Positions 17,360 through 26,475 of a stretch of 64,000 nt of DNA are shown one piece after another; position 1 is the stretch's first letter; every line of letters starts with the position of its first letter. The position numbers and the translations under genes were made by a program. Origin of the DNA: Clostridia bacterium (GTDB taxonomy: Bacteria > Bacillota > Clostridia > Christensenellales > CAG-138). The stretch is taken from the NCBI GenBank assembly GCA_017614315.1, contig JAGACA010000006.1:224288-288287 (forward strand), in the 5' to 3' direction. The notes beneath the pieces are model-generated. The model did not search any database and was not told the DNA's origin. It was given only the letters and a program-made list of their open reading frames with translations.

Positions 17360-19956
17360 ATTTTTGCCCTCGTACTTAATTCATAAAGCTTGCTCAGCGC
17401 TTCCATGGGAGTAAGCCTGTTGACGTCAAGCTCACGAAGCTCTTTCAAAATGTCTTCGTCATCGGTCGAACCCAGAAGATTCATCTGCTCAGCAAGGCTG
17501 CTCCTCACGCGAGAGGCGTTGTTGATGTCGGATTCTTCAAGCTGCAGGAGTATTTCCTTCGACCGCTCGATAAGGCTGTACGGAAGTCCCGCGAGCTTTG
17601 CTACCTGTATGCCGAAGCTCTTATCCGCGCCGCCGCGCATGATCCTTCTTAAGAAGATGATGTCGTCGCCGTGCTCCTTAACGGTGATGCGGTAATTCTT
17701 TACTCCGTCAAGCTTACCCTCGAGCTCGGTCAGCTCGTGATAATGGGTGGCAAAAAGCGCCTTTGCTCCGCATTTTCGCTTGTCGGAAATGTGCTCAACG
17801 ACAGCCCACGCGATGCTCAGGCCGTCGAAGGTGCTCGTTCCGCGGCCGATCTCGTCGATGATAAGAAGGCTCCTGCTGGTGGCGTTATTGAGAATATTAG
17901 CCATCTCGCTCATCTCGACCATGAACGTGCTCTGACCGGTCGAAAGGCTGTCCGACGCGCCGACCCTCGTGAATATCTTGTCTATCAGCGGAATACTCGC
18001 GCTCGACGCGGGAACGAACGAACCCATATGCGCCATCAGCGATATAAGCGCTACCTGCCGCATGTAGGTGCTCTTGCCCGCCATGTTCGGACCGGTGAGT
18101 ATTATTATCCTGTCGTCCTTATCGTCAAGCTCGGTCGAATTGGGAACGAAGGAATCCTTTACGCTCTTTTCCACTATCGGATGACGGCCGTCGGTTATCT
18201 TGAGCTTGCCGCTTTTCGACAGTCTTGGATGGCAGTATCTGTTTGCCGCTGCGACCGAAGCGAGCGACTGCAGACAGTCGAGGTTTGACACGACGAAGGA
18301 ATCGTTTTTAAGCCGATCTATACAGCTTAAGAGCAGTTTCCTAATCTCGGCGAACAGCTCATACTCAAGCGTTATGATCCTGTCCTCTGCCCCGAGGATC
18401 TTCTCCTCAAGCTCCTTGAGCTCCTCCGTTACATACCTTTCGGCGTTTGCAAGCGTCTGCTTTCTTTGATAGTTGAGTGGTACGAGCTGTTTGTTCGCGT
18501 TGCTGACCTCGATATAATAGCCGAATACACGGTTGTAGCCTATCTTAAGATTCTTTATGCCCGTGCGCTCTTTTTCGCTGTTTTCAAGCTTGGCGAGCAT
18601 GGATCTTCCGCCGTGCGAAAGCTCGCGCAGCTCGTCGATCTCGGCGGAGTATCCGTCTCTGATGATCCCTCCGTCCTTGACGGAAACGGGAGGCTCGTCC
18701 ACGATCGCCTTTTCAAGCAGGAACCTTATATCCTCCATCGGATCGATCTTTAATGAAAAAGCGTTCAGGCTTTCGCAGCCGGAAAAGGCGTTCAGTATCG
18801 ACTGGATGCTCGGCAGCTTTGAAAGCGACTTCCTTAACGAATCGCAGTCTCTGGCGTTGACCGTTCCGTATGCGATCCTGCTGACGAGCCTTTCGATATC
18901 GTAAACGCCGTCAAGCGCGTCGCGGAGCTTTCCGCGCTCGGAAGGACGGTCGACGAGAGCCTGAACCGCGTCGAGCCTTGCGTTGATCGCGTCGATATCC
19001 TGAAGAGGCTGATCGATCCAGTTCCTTAAAAGCCTTGCGCCCATGGAGGTCTTGGTGCTGTCGAGCACGCCAAGGAGAGTGCTTTTTTTGCTGACGTCGC
19101 TGCGCAAGGGCGAGCAGAGCTCGAGGTTCCGCCTCGTTGCGGCGTCGATGCCCATGTATTCGCCGGACTGCTGAAGAACGATTCTTGTTATGTGGGAAAG
19201 CGCATTTTTCTGGGTGTCGTCAAGATATCTCAAAAGCGCGCCCGCTGCGGCGACGGCCATCGATCTGTCATTGAGCCCGAAGCCTGCGAGGCTCCTTACG
19301 TTGAAATGCTCGACGAGTATCCTCTGGCATTTTTCGATATCGAAGAAGCGGTCTTCTTTCTTTTCAAGATAGAAATGAGAAGAGATCCATTTGTGAACGA
19401 ATTCCCTTGTAAACAGATACTCGTTTGCGATTATCTCCCTCGGCTCGATCCTTGCGAGCTGATCGATGAGCTCGCTCTGCGCTTTTTCGCCTGCAAGCTC
19501 ATATGAATAGAAATCCCCGGTGGATACGTCGCAGTACGCGAGTTCGAACACTCCGTTCGCGGCGAATATCGAAAGGATATAATTGTTCGCGTTCTCGGGA
19601 AGCATCTGCTCCTCTATGACGGTGCCGGGAGTTATGACGCGGATAACGTCCCTTTCGACAAGACCTTTGGCAAGTGCGGGATCTTCGAGCTGCTCGCAGA
19701 TCGCGACCTTATAGCCTTTGTCGATCAGCTTGTTGATATAGCTGTTGACGGAATGATACGGCACTCCGCACATGGGCGCCTTTTCCTTAAGGCCGCAGTC
19801 CCTCCCGGTAAGCACAATCTCGAGCTCGCGCGAAGCCGTTAGGGCGTCGTCAAAGAACATCTCATAAAAATCCCCGAGCCTGAAGAAGAGCAAGCAGTCG
19901 TTGTACTTCTCTTTCAGCTCAAGATATTGCTGCATCATCGGAGTTAGCGAAGCCAT
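17356..19956 (-). CDS. mutS: DNA mismatch repair protein MutS
   Basis: Mismatch-binding ATPase, 866 aa. The mismatch-reading FYEMF motif is present in GDFYEMFFDDA (about residue 35). Walker A is ILTGPNMAGKSTYMRQ, followed by LLIIDEIGRGTSTFDG and FATHYHELTELE. I prefer the ATG at 19956 (MASLTPMMQQY) because GGGAG lies 7 bases upstream; a TTG at 19977 would overlap the miaB stop and add seven residues. It forms one operon with mutL. Confidence 0.97.
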   Translation of the reverse strand: MASLTPMMQQYLELKEKYNDCLLFFRLGDFYEMFFDDALTASRELEIVLTGRDCGLKEKAPMCGVPYHSVNSYINKLIDKGYKVAICEQLEDPALAKGLVERDVIRVITPGTVIEEQMLPENANNYILSIFAANGVFELAYCDVSTGDFYSYELAGEKAQSELIDQLARIEPREIIANEYLFTREFVHKWISSHFYLEKKEDRFFDIEKCQRILVEHFNVRSLAGFGLNDRSMAVAAAGALLRYLDDTQKNALSHITRIVLQQSGEYMGIDAATRRNLELCSPLRSDVSKKSTLLGVLDSTKTSMGARLLRNWIDQPLQDIDAINARLDAVQALVDRPSERGKLRDALDGVYDIERLVSRIAYGTVNARDCDSLRKSLSKLPSIQSILNAFSGCESLNAFSLKIDPMEDIRFLLEKAIVDEPPVSVKDGGIIRDGYSAEIDELRELSHGGRSMLAKLENSEKERTGIKNLKIGYNRVFGYYIEVSNANKQLVPLNYQRKQTLANAERYVTEELKELEEKILGAEDRIITLEYELFAEIRKLLLSCIDRLKNDSFVVSNLDCLQSLASVAAANRYCHPRLSKSGKLKITDGRHPIVEKSVKDSFVPNSTELDDKDDRIIILTGPNMAGKSTYMRQVALISLMAHMGSFVPASSASIPLIDKIFTRVGASDSLSTGQSTFMVEMSEMANILNNATSRSLLIIDEIGRGTSTFDGLSIAWAVVEHISDKRKCGAKALFATHYHELTELEGKLDGVKNYRITVKEHGDDIIFLRRIMRGGADKSFGIQVAKLAGLPYSLIERSKEILLQLEESDINNASRVRSSLAEQMNLLGSTDDEDILKELRELDVNRLTPMEALSKLYELSTRAKI

Positions 19957-19973
19957 TTTGTTTCTCCCGAAGT

Positions 19974-21368
19974 TCAATCGATTATCTCGCCAGCAAGAGA
20001 ATTGAAGCGAGTTCCCGTAATCATTGCGTTATAATACTTTCCGATCATCGACTCGTCGCCCTTGACATAGACCATTTTAAGGCTTCCGAGCTTGCCGAAC
20101 ATCATCGGCTCTCCGCGCGTGTCCTTTCCTTCGATCAGTATTTCGCCGACGGTGCCCAAGTATTTGTCGTTGGCTTTGACTATGGTTTCGGCGATAACGT
20201 CGTTCAGCCTTTTCAGCCTTTCTTTCTTGACCGCTTCGGGTATCTGCCCGTCCATGACCGCGGCCTTCGTGCCGGGACGGATGGAATATGCAAAAGTATA
20301 AGCAGACGAGTAGCCGACCCTTCTGACAAGATCGAGCGTATCCTCAAGGTCCTCGTCGGTTTCGGTCGGGAAGCCGACAATGATATCGGTCGTCAGCTCT
20401 ATCCCCTTAACGTTTTCACGAAGATCGTCGACCAGATCGAAATAATGCTCGCGCGTATAACGTCTGTTCATCAGCTCGAGGATACGGTTGCTACCGGACT
20501 GTACGGGCAGATGGATGTGCTCGCAGACCTTGTCGCATTCCTTCATAGCCATAACGAGCTCGTGAGAAAGATCCTTTGGATGCGACGTCATGAAGCGGAG
20601 TCTCTTAAGCCCGTCGACTTCGTTGACCATGCGCAAAAGCTCCGGGAATTTCAGCCCGTTATCGTTATAGGAATTGACGTTCTGGCCGAGGAGCGTGACC
20701 TCGGTAAAACCTTCGTCTCGGACGACGCGCCGGACCTCCTCGACGATATCGCCGGCTCGCCTGGATCTTTCACGTCCGCGAACGTACGGAACGATGCAGT
20801 AAGAACAGAAATTATTGCACCCGTACATAATGTTGACAAACGTGGAAAAACCGGCGTTTCTCTTTATCGGGAGACCCTCGGCGATCTCTTCATTGGGCTT
20901 GCCGACCCTGATGATGCGCTCGCCGTTCATTACCGATTCGAGCATCTGCGGGAAAAGATGAAGCTCGTTCGTTCCGAAGATCATATCGACGAAAGGGAAA
21001 CGCGCGGCCAATGCTTCGGCTGCGCCGGGCTGCTGCATCATACAGCCGCATACGGCGGTGATCAGCGAAGGGTTGTTTTCCTTTATTTCCTTGACAAAAC
21101 CGACGTTGCCGAAAGTCCTCTTCTCGGCGTGGTCGCGTATGCAGCAGGTATTGAAAAGTATGAGATCGGCAGAGGCTTTTTCAGAGGCTTTCCTGTACCC
21201 CGCCGCCTCGAGCATGCCGGCGATCTTTTCCGAGTCGTGCTCGTTCATCTGACAGCCGTAGGTCTCGATATAATAACCGGGGCAAACGTCTCCGAGCATT
21301 TCCTTTATCCTGCGTATCGCGGAAAAACTATTGTCGAGTACGTTTTTGTCGACGAATGACTGATCCAT
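19974..21368 (-). CDS. miaB: tRNA-2-methylthio-N6-dimethylallyladenosine synthase MiaB
   Basis: Radical SAM methylthiotransferase acting on the product of MiaA. 464 aa. The N-terminal UPF0004 domain holds three cysteines for the auxiliary cluster (ETYGCQMNEHDSE, NTCCIRDHAE, AVCGCMM). The radical SAM motif is CNNFCSYCIVPYVRGRERSR, and a C-terminal TRAM domain follows. CGGAGG precedes the ATG. It is the first gene of the miaB-mutSL-miaA-hfq-ynbB operon, with a promoter at 21400-21428. Confidence 0.96.
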   Translation of the reverse strand: MDQSFVDKNVLDNSFSAIRRIKEMLGDVCPGYYIETYGCQMNEHDSEKIAGMLEAAGYRKASEKASADLILFNTCCIRDHAEKRTFGNVGFVKEIKENNPSLITAVCGCMMQQPGAAEALAARFPFVDMIFGTNELHLFPQMLESVMNGERIIRVGKPNEEIAEGLPIKRNAGFSTFVNIMYGCNNFCSYCIVPYVRGRERSRRAGDIVEEVRRVVRDEGFTEVTLLGQNVNSYNDNGLKFPELLRMVNEVDGLKRLRFMTSHPKDLSHELVMAMKECDKVCEHIHLPVQSGSNRILELMNRRYTREHYFDLVDDLRENVKGIELTTDIIVGFPTETDEDLEDTLDLVRRVGYSSAYTFAYSIRPGTKAAVMDGQIPEAVKKERLKRLNDVIAETIVKANDKYLGTVGEILIEGKDTRGEPMMFGKLGSLKMVYVKGDESMIGKYYNAMITGTRFNSLAGEIID

Positions 21369-21399
21369 CCCATCCTCCGTACATAATTATACATCCTCA

Positions 21400-21428
21400 A
21401 TTATACATCAAAAAGGCCTTATATTCAA
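21400..21428 (-). promoter_or_regulatory. Promoter of the miaB-mutSL operon
   Basis: On the minus strand TTGAAT (21423-21428) and TATAAT (21400-21405) are 17 bases apart. The decamer GATGTATAAT recurs 14 bases further downstream (TATAAT at 21386-21391), giving a possible second -10. Confidence 0.55.
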
Positions 21429-21448
21429 GCATCGGGCATAAAAACTGC

Positions 21449-21476
21449 TTGATTTAAGGCTGTGAATCGGTATAAT
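21449..21476 (+). promoter_or_regulatory. Promoter of the foldase-like lipoprotein gene
   Basis: TTGATT (21449-21454) and TATAAT (21471-21476) are separated by 16 bases, about 30 bases before the start codon, with AAAGGAG between. Confidence 0.55.
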
Positions 21477-21505
21477 AAAACTATGCCATGAAAAGGAGCA
21501 TGATA

Positions 21506-22816
21506 ATGAATAACAAAACCGTAAAGCTTATTGCCATTATAATGTGCGCGGTATTGATCCCGACTGCGTTTTCCGCATGCAAACTGACCGATCCGTCAAA
21601 AGAAAACCTCTCCGAAGAACTCTTCGGCCTCAAGATAGCGATGAGCTCCAAAAACGCAGATATTACCATGTATGATATCCTGCAGTCTTATTACAACAAC
21701 GATTATTATCAGTATTATATTTACGGGTTCATTTCCCAGGACGATTATATCAACCTGATCGTAAACGATATGACCACTTTTATGTATATCGTCAACGCCG
21801 CGTATGACGAAGGCTTTGAACCGACCGGCGAGGAATACGAAGAGATCGTCAAAAACGCCACGGATCAGTTCGAACAGCTCCTGACAAGGTACGAATCGCA
21901 GGTCTCCGCCGACGCCGCGGACAAGCGTTCGGAGGCGATCAAGCTTTTTGAAGCCGACGTTGCCCTTTACGGAGTGGATTTCGATTCGGCGTTCGAACTT
22001 ACCGTCAAGAGCATGTGCATGTATAAGGCGGCGGAAAAATACTATAACTCGATCACGACCGGCGTAGAGGTGGCCGACGCGGACGTAGAAAGATACTACA
22101 GGGATCAGTTCGACGACCAGATAAACAACACGGCGGCGGATTTTGCCGAGCTCATGACGGAGTACTGCTATGGCGGCGGATACCCCTACCCCGTTTATAT
22201 CCCCGAAGACTGTTTCTCCGTAAACCATATCTACCTTGAGCTTAAGGACGTGTCGGCGACAGGCCAGACTCCCGTTTATGACAAGGAAAGCCGCAGGAAC
22301 GACGAACAGGAGATCGAAGCGAAGCTTCCAGAGACAGACGGTTTCGAGGGATTCATGGCGCTTGTCGACGAGTACGGCGAGGATCCCGGGATGGAGCATG
22401 ACGAATATCGCGAAAACGGATATGTGATCCATCCTTCCGTCGACGGCAATTATTTCCCCGGCTTCGTATATGCCGCGATGAACCTGCACGACGGCGATTG
22501 GACGCCTGCGGAGGACGCGGGATACGAGACACCCGAGCTTACGTTCTTTGAGCTTAAGGACGGCACGAGGGTCGTAAAGGTATATACCGAATCCGGCGTA
22601 CATTATCTGATCGTCAACAAGGAATACAAAAAAGGAATGGTCAAATACGAAAAGGGCGACGCGAAATGGGAATCTTGGAAAAGCGCCGTTTCAAACAGTG
22701 CATCGGAAGCAAAGTTCGAGGAGCTGTATTATTCATGGCAGTCAAAGTATAATATCGACGTCGATCTTGATTCCATAAAAGCGATCGTATCCAAGAACAA
22801 GGGAAGCCAGTCCTGA
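21506..22816 (+). CDS. Lipoprotein resembling SurA/PrsA-type foldases
   Basis: 436 aa from 21506, chosen because AAAGGAG lies 9 bases upstream. The signal peptide KLIAIIMCAVLIPTAFSAC ends in a lipobox-like FSAC. The middle looks like a SurA N-terminal chaperone domain (DDYINLIVNDMTTFMYIVNAA; EEYEEIVKNATDQFEQLL; VEVADADVERYYRDQF). A PPIase-like segment with FSVNHIYLEL and DGTRVVKVYTESGVHYLIV follows. It probably helps exported proteins fold at the outer face of the membrane. The peptidyl-prolyl isomerase part is diverged, so activity is uncertain. It ends at a strong terminator. Confidence 0.7.
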   Translation: MNNKTVKLIAIIMCAVLIPTAFSACKLTDPSKENLSEELFGLKIAMSSKNADITMYDILQSYYNNDYYQYYIYGFISQDDYINLIVNDMTTFMYIVNAAYDEGFEPTGEEYEEIVKNATDQFEQLLTRYESQVSADAADKRSEAIKLFEADVALYGVDFDSAFELTVKSMCMYKAAEKYYNSITTGVEVADADVERYYRDQFDDQINNTAADFAELMTEYCYGGGYPYPVYIPEDCFSVNHIYLELKDVSATGQTPVYDKESRRNDEQEIEAKLPETDGFEGFMALVDEYGEDPGMEHDEYRENGYVIHPSVDGNYFPGFVYAAMNLHDGDWTPAEDAGYETPELTFFELKDGTRVVKVYTESGVHYLIVNKEYKKGMVKYEKGDAKWESWKSAVSNSASEAKFEELYYSWQSKYNIDVDLDSIKAIVSKNKGSQS

Positions 22817-22832
22817 GAACGGATTTGATAAC

Positions 22833-22867
22833 AAAAAGACCGGATCCTTTAAGGGATCCGGTCTTTT
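22833..22867. terminator. Bidirectional terminator between foldase gene and ispH-rpsA
   Basis: The stem AAGACCGGATCC / GGATCCGGTCTT with a short AT-rich loop has A runs before and T runs after it, so it can stop transcripts from both convergent genes. Confidence 0.88.
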
Positions 22868-22875
22868 ATGTGTGA

Positions 22876-25188
22876 TCAGTTGTTCTCTTCCTCTTTGGCG
22901 TCTACGTTGATAGCGCCGAACAGGTTGGCGAGAGACGTGGTGGAAGCCTGCACGGGAGGAAGCTCGTAATCGGCATCCTCGCGGCGGCGCCTCTCGGGAC
23001 GGGGCTCGCCGGTGCGCTCGGTGCGCTCGCGATGTTTCTCATCGCGCTGCTGCGCCTGCTGCTGACGGTTCTGCTCTTCCTGAGCGCGCTTCTCGGCACG
23101 CTCAGCGCGCTCACGCTCGCGCTCTTGCTTTTCCTTCGCGATCTCCTCGGCGATCTCGGGGTTCTCCTCAAGGATGACTTCCTTGCGGCTCAGGCTGATA
23201 CGGCGCTGTTCGGGATTAACCTCGAGCACCTTGCAGCGAACGATATCGCCGACCTTGAGCTCGTCCTCGACCTTGGAAATACGCCTGGGACCGACCTGAG
23301 AAATGTGGATCAGACCGTCGATCGTGGGCTCGAGAGCGACGAACGCGCCGAAGGTCACGATACGGACGACCTTGCCCTCTACGACGGAACCGACGGGATA
23401 CTTCTCGGCGGCCATGGTCCAGGGCTTGGGCTGGAGCTGCTTATAACCGAGGGAGATCCTCTGCTTTTCGGCGTCGACGTTGAGGATGACGACTTCGATG
23501 TTCTGACCGACTTTGAAGACCTCGTTGATGTTCTTGACGCGGCCCCAAGCGGCGTCGGTGATGTGAACAAGACCGTCAATGCCGCCGATATCAACAAACG
23601 CGCCGAAATCGGTGAGGCGGCGAACAATGCCGTTGACCTTGGAACCGACCTCAAGCTCGGCCCACTTCTGACGCTTGGCTTCCTCGGCCTCGGCGAGAAG
23701 AACGGCCTTGCGGGAAGCGACGACGCGCTTCCTCTGCTTGTCGACCTCGATGATCTTGACGTTCATCGGCTGACCGACGAACTCGTCAAGCTTTTCAATG
23801 TACTTGGTAGCGATCTGGGAAGCGGGTATGAAAGCCCTGATGCCGTTGATCGTCGCGATAAGGCCGCCCTTTACGACTTCCTTACCGATGGCCTCAACGA
23901 CCTTGCCTTCGGACTCGGCTTCGGTAGAGAACTGCTCCCAAACCTTCTTGCTCTCGACATTCTTGCGGGAGAGAAGTACATTGCCTTCACCGTCGTTGAC
24001 CTTGAGAACCTCGACCTCGATGGTATCGCCAACAGAAACTACGGCTGCGGGATCAACATCGGGATCATCGGAAAACTCGTCGCGGGGAATAAAGCCGTCG
24101 GACTTATATCCAATGTTGACACAAACTTCGCCATCGACAATCTGAACGACGGAACCGGTAAGTATCTGACCGTTATGGATGCGTCTCAGCGTCTTTTCTA
24201 TGGCCTCCTCAAAGGTGGTCTCGCCCTCTTCAACGACGGGCTCTTCCTTCACAGCTTCCTCAACGGGAGCTGCGGTTTCTTCTGTGACCTCGTTGGTCAC
24301 GGTCTCAGTGTTTTCGGCTACAGTTTCCACATTAGCCTTATCCATTTCGCTCATTCTTGTAATAACCTCCCTAATCAGCGAATCCGGTGTTGAAGCACCG
24401 GCAACAACTCCGATTATTATATCATTTATCTCATAAATATCAATAGGTAAATCGTTAATATTTGCAATTCTTTTGACATTTTTGCACTGTTTTTCGCATA
24501 TTGAGGCAAGTTTTTGCGTGTTTGAACTGTGCATATCGCCCAAAACGAGAACGACATCGCACTTTGCGCTGATCTTTGCCGCCTCGGTCTGACGCTGCTC
24601 TGTGGTGACGCAGACGGTGTTGAAGACTTTTCCGTCGGGGAACAGATCTGCGAAAAGCTCCTTTATTTTCAGGAATTCATTGAGGTCGAAAGTGGTCTGG
24701 GAAACGAGACAGAGCTTTGCTCCGGCACCGTTTTTTTCGGATATTTCGTAAAGCTCTTCGGCCTTCGAGATGAATATCGCGCTGCTGCCGCAGCATCCGT
24801 TTATCCCGATCGACTCGGGATGCGCCGGATCGCCCGAAATGATTATCTTATAACCCATGCCGAAATGATCCTTGACGATGTCGTGGATCTTTTTCACAAA
24901 CGGACAGGTGCAGTCGATGATCTCTATCCCGCGCGCGGAGCATTCTTCGATAATACTGGGCGGTACTCCGTGCGAGCGTATGACGAGAGCACATCCGTCC
25001 GGGAGCTCGTCTAAGGAGGCGATGGGGATGACGCCCTTCGACTCAAGCTCGCACACTGCGCTCTTGTTGTGGATGAGCTCGCCAAGCGAATAGACCTTGC
25101 CCTTCTCCCCCGCCTTTTCCAAAGCAAGGTCGACCGCTCGTCTCACGCCGAAGCAGAAGCCCATGTTTTCCGCGGCGATTATCTGCAT
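22876..25188 (-). CDS. ispH-rpsA: IspH-ribosomal protein S1 fusion
   Basis: 770 aa. Residues 1-278 are 4-hydroxy-3-methylbut-2-enyl diphosphate reductase, last enzyme of the MEP isoprenoid route; its [4Fe-4S] cysteines lie in GFCFGVRRAV, DCTCPFVKKI and NTVCVTTEQRQ, with HPESIGINGC in the active site. After an acidic linker come four S1 RNA-binding domains (roughly 345-415, 430-500, 515-585, 600-673) and a charged, Gln/Arg-rich tail. This fusion is known in Clostridia. A ribosome binding site and ATG at the junction (24352-24372) could yield S1 alone. dxs and ispA of the same pathway lie 20 kb away. Confidence 0.95.
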   Translation of the reverse strand: MQIIAAENMGFCFGVRRAVDLALEKAGEKGKVYSLGELIHNKSAVCELESKGVIPIASLDELPDGCALVIRSHGVPPSIIEECSARGIEIIDCTCPFVKKIHDIVKDHFGMGYKIIISGDPAHPESIGINGCCGSSAIFISKAEELYEISEKNGAGAKLCLVSQTTFDLNEFLKIKELFADLFPDGKVFNTVCVTTEQRQTEAAKISAKCDVVLVLGDMHSSNTQKLASICEKQCKNVKRIANINDLPIDIYEINDIIIGVVAGASTPDSLIREVITRMSEMDKANVETVAENTETVTNEVTEETAAPVEEAVKEEPVVEEGETTFEEAIEKTLRRIHNGQILTGSVVQIVDGEVCVNIGYKSDGFIPRDEFSDDPDVDPAAVVSVGDTIEVEVLKVNDGEGNVLLSRKNVESKKVWEQFSTEAESEGKVVEAIGKEVVKGGLIATINGIRAFIPASQIATKYIEKLDEFVGQPMNVKIIEVDKQRKRVVASRKAVLLAEAEEAKRQKWAELEVGSKVNGIVRRLTDFGAFVDIGGIDGLVHITDAAWGRVKNINEVFKVGQNIEVVILNVDAEKQRISLGYKQLQPKPWTMAAEKYPVGSVVEGKVVRIVTFGAFVALEPTIDGLIHISQVGPRRISKVEDELKVGDIVRCKVLEVNPEQRRISLSRKEVILEENPEIAEEIAKEKQERERERAERAEKRAQEEQNRQQQAQQRDEKHRERTERTGEPRPERRRREDADYELPPVQASTTSLANLFGAINVDAKEEENN
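24352..24372 (-). promoter_or_regulatory. Candidate internal ribosome binding site and start for S1
   Basis: Inside the fused gene, AGGGAGG (24366-24372) stands 11 bases before an ATG at 24354 that opens MSEMDKANVETV, exactly where the IspH domain ends and the S1 linker begins. Initiation here would give a 492-aa S1 protein. The spacing is slightly long. Confidence 0.4.
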
Positions 25189-25784
25189 TTCTTTTCCAGT
25201 TCCTTTTTAAGCGATTCGAGGGAGTTGCGAAGCCTCTGCATGAATATGACTTCGTTCTCGCGCCTTGAAACGTTCATCTTCGTTTCGCTCGCATAGATTG
25301 GATCGCCGACGATTATCTTCGGTCTCGTGTACCACTTCTTGTAAGAATCGTTGTCGAGATACATCGGAACAACTGGCGCGTCGGAACGCATCGCGATAAA
25401 CGCCGTGCCGAGCTCGAACTCGTCCATCCTGTACGCGACCATTCTCCTGCCTTCGGGGAAGATCCCGAAAACCTTTCCCTTATCGAGCAGAGCGAGAGCG
25501 TTCCTGAGGGATTTGAGATCCGCTGTGCCCCTGTCGACGGGGAAAACGAACATGGAACGGAAGAAGATCTTGCCGAGCTTGGTATCGAAGACCTCTTTCT
25601 TTGCCATGAAGTGGATGATCCTCGGAGAGATGATGGCGAGCATAAGCGGATCTCTCATCGAAACGTGGTTGCAGATGAATATCGCTTTCCCCTTTACTCC
25701 CAAAGCCTTTCTGTTCCCGTAAACCTTTGGCCTGAACAGAATCCAGAGAATCGGTTTGAAAAAATACAGGATCAAATAAAGCAT
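25179..25784 (-). CDS. plsC: 1-acyl-sn-glycerol-3-phosphate acyltransferase
   Basis: Makes phosphatidic acid from lysophosphatidic acid at the membrane. 201 aa with an N-terminal hydrophobic segment (MLYLILYFFKPILWILF). The catalytic HX4D is H40-D45 (CNHVSMRDPL), the glycerol-phosphate motif is FPEGRR (about 107-112), and VPMYLDN follows. The 3' end overlaps the ispH start by ten bases. The order cmk-plsC-ispH-rpsA is frequent in Clostridia. Confidence 0.92.
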   Translation of the reverse strand: MLYLILYFFKPILWILFRPKVYGNRKALGVKGKAIFICNHVSMRDPLMLAIISPRIIHFMAKKEVFDTKLGKIFFRSMFVFPVDRGTADLKSLRNALALLDKGKVFGIFPEGRRMVAYRMDEFELGTAFIAMRSDAPVVPMYLDNDSYKKWYTRPKIIVGDPIYASETKMNVSRRENEVIFMQRLRNSLESLKKELEKKCR

Positions 25785-25793
25785 AGATCGCGG

Positions 25794-26474
25794 TCAACCT
25801 CCGACTTTTATGTATTTCATAACGGCGTCTATCGATTCCTCGACGCTTAAATAGGTCGTGTCGATGAGTATTGCGTCGGGAGCTTTTTTGAGGGGCATGC
25901 AGTCTCTGCCGGAATCACGCTTGTCGCGCTCGGCCATTTCGAGCAGGAGCTCGTTGAACGTCATCCCGAAGAGCCTCCCCTTTCCTTCAAGCTCTCTGTA
26001 CCGGCGTATGGTTCTTGCGTCGGGAGAAGCGGTGACAAAGAATTTGTATTTCGAGCCGGGAAGGACGTAGGTCCCTATATCCCTGCCGTCCATTGTGACG
26101 GAAGTATCCTCCGCAAGCTTTTTTTGAAGCTCGACGAGCTTGTATCTTACCTCGGGGACAGCGCTGACCTTCGACGCGGCGTTAGAGACCTCCTGCGTAC
26201 GGATAAGGCCGCTTACGTCCTCGCCGTCAAGAAAAACGTGCTGTATGCCGTCGACGAACCCGAGCGAAACGGAAGTCGACGGAAGTATGCCGATAACGAA
26301 AGGACTGTCGTCAGGAGAGCCGCCCATCCGCATCACCTTAAGACCGATCGCACGGTACATGGCTCCCGTATCCACGTATACGATACCGAGCCTTTTTGCG
26401 AGCCCTTTTGCGATGGTGCTCTTACCGGCTCCGGAGGGGCCGTCGATGGCGATAGAATAGATACTTTCGTTCAT
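25794..26474 (-). CDS. cmk: Cytidylate kinase
   Basis: Phosphorylates CMP and dCMP. About 226 aa starting MNESIYSIAIDGPSGAGKST with the P-loop; VYVDTGAMYRAIGL and VTMDGRDIGTYVLP are typical of Cmk. The ATG at 26474 has GAGGTG upstream and begins one base after the flavoprotein gene ends; the longer frame to 26603 runs into that gene and is not real. Confidence 0.95.
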   Translation of the reverse strand: MNESIYSIAIDGPSGAGKSTIAKGLAKRLGIVYVDTGAMYRAIGLKVMRMGGSPDDSPFVIGILPSTSVSLGFVDGIQHVFLDGEDVSGLIRTQEVSNAASKVSAVPEVRYKLVELQKKLAEDTSVTMDGRDIGTYVLPGSKYKFFVTASPDARTIRRYRELEGKGRLFGMTFNELLLEMAERDKRDSGRDCMPLKKAPDAILIDTTYLSVEESIDAVMKYIKVGG

Positions 26475-26475
26475 G

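Noticed and set aside
23032-24393. Plus-strand frame of 453 codons rich in Leu and Asp
   Set aside because: Antisense shadow of the S1 repeats of ispH-rpsA; the periodic look comes from the repeated S1 domains.
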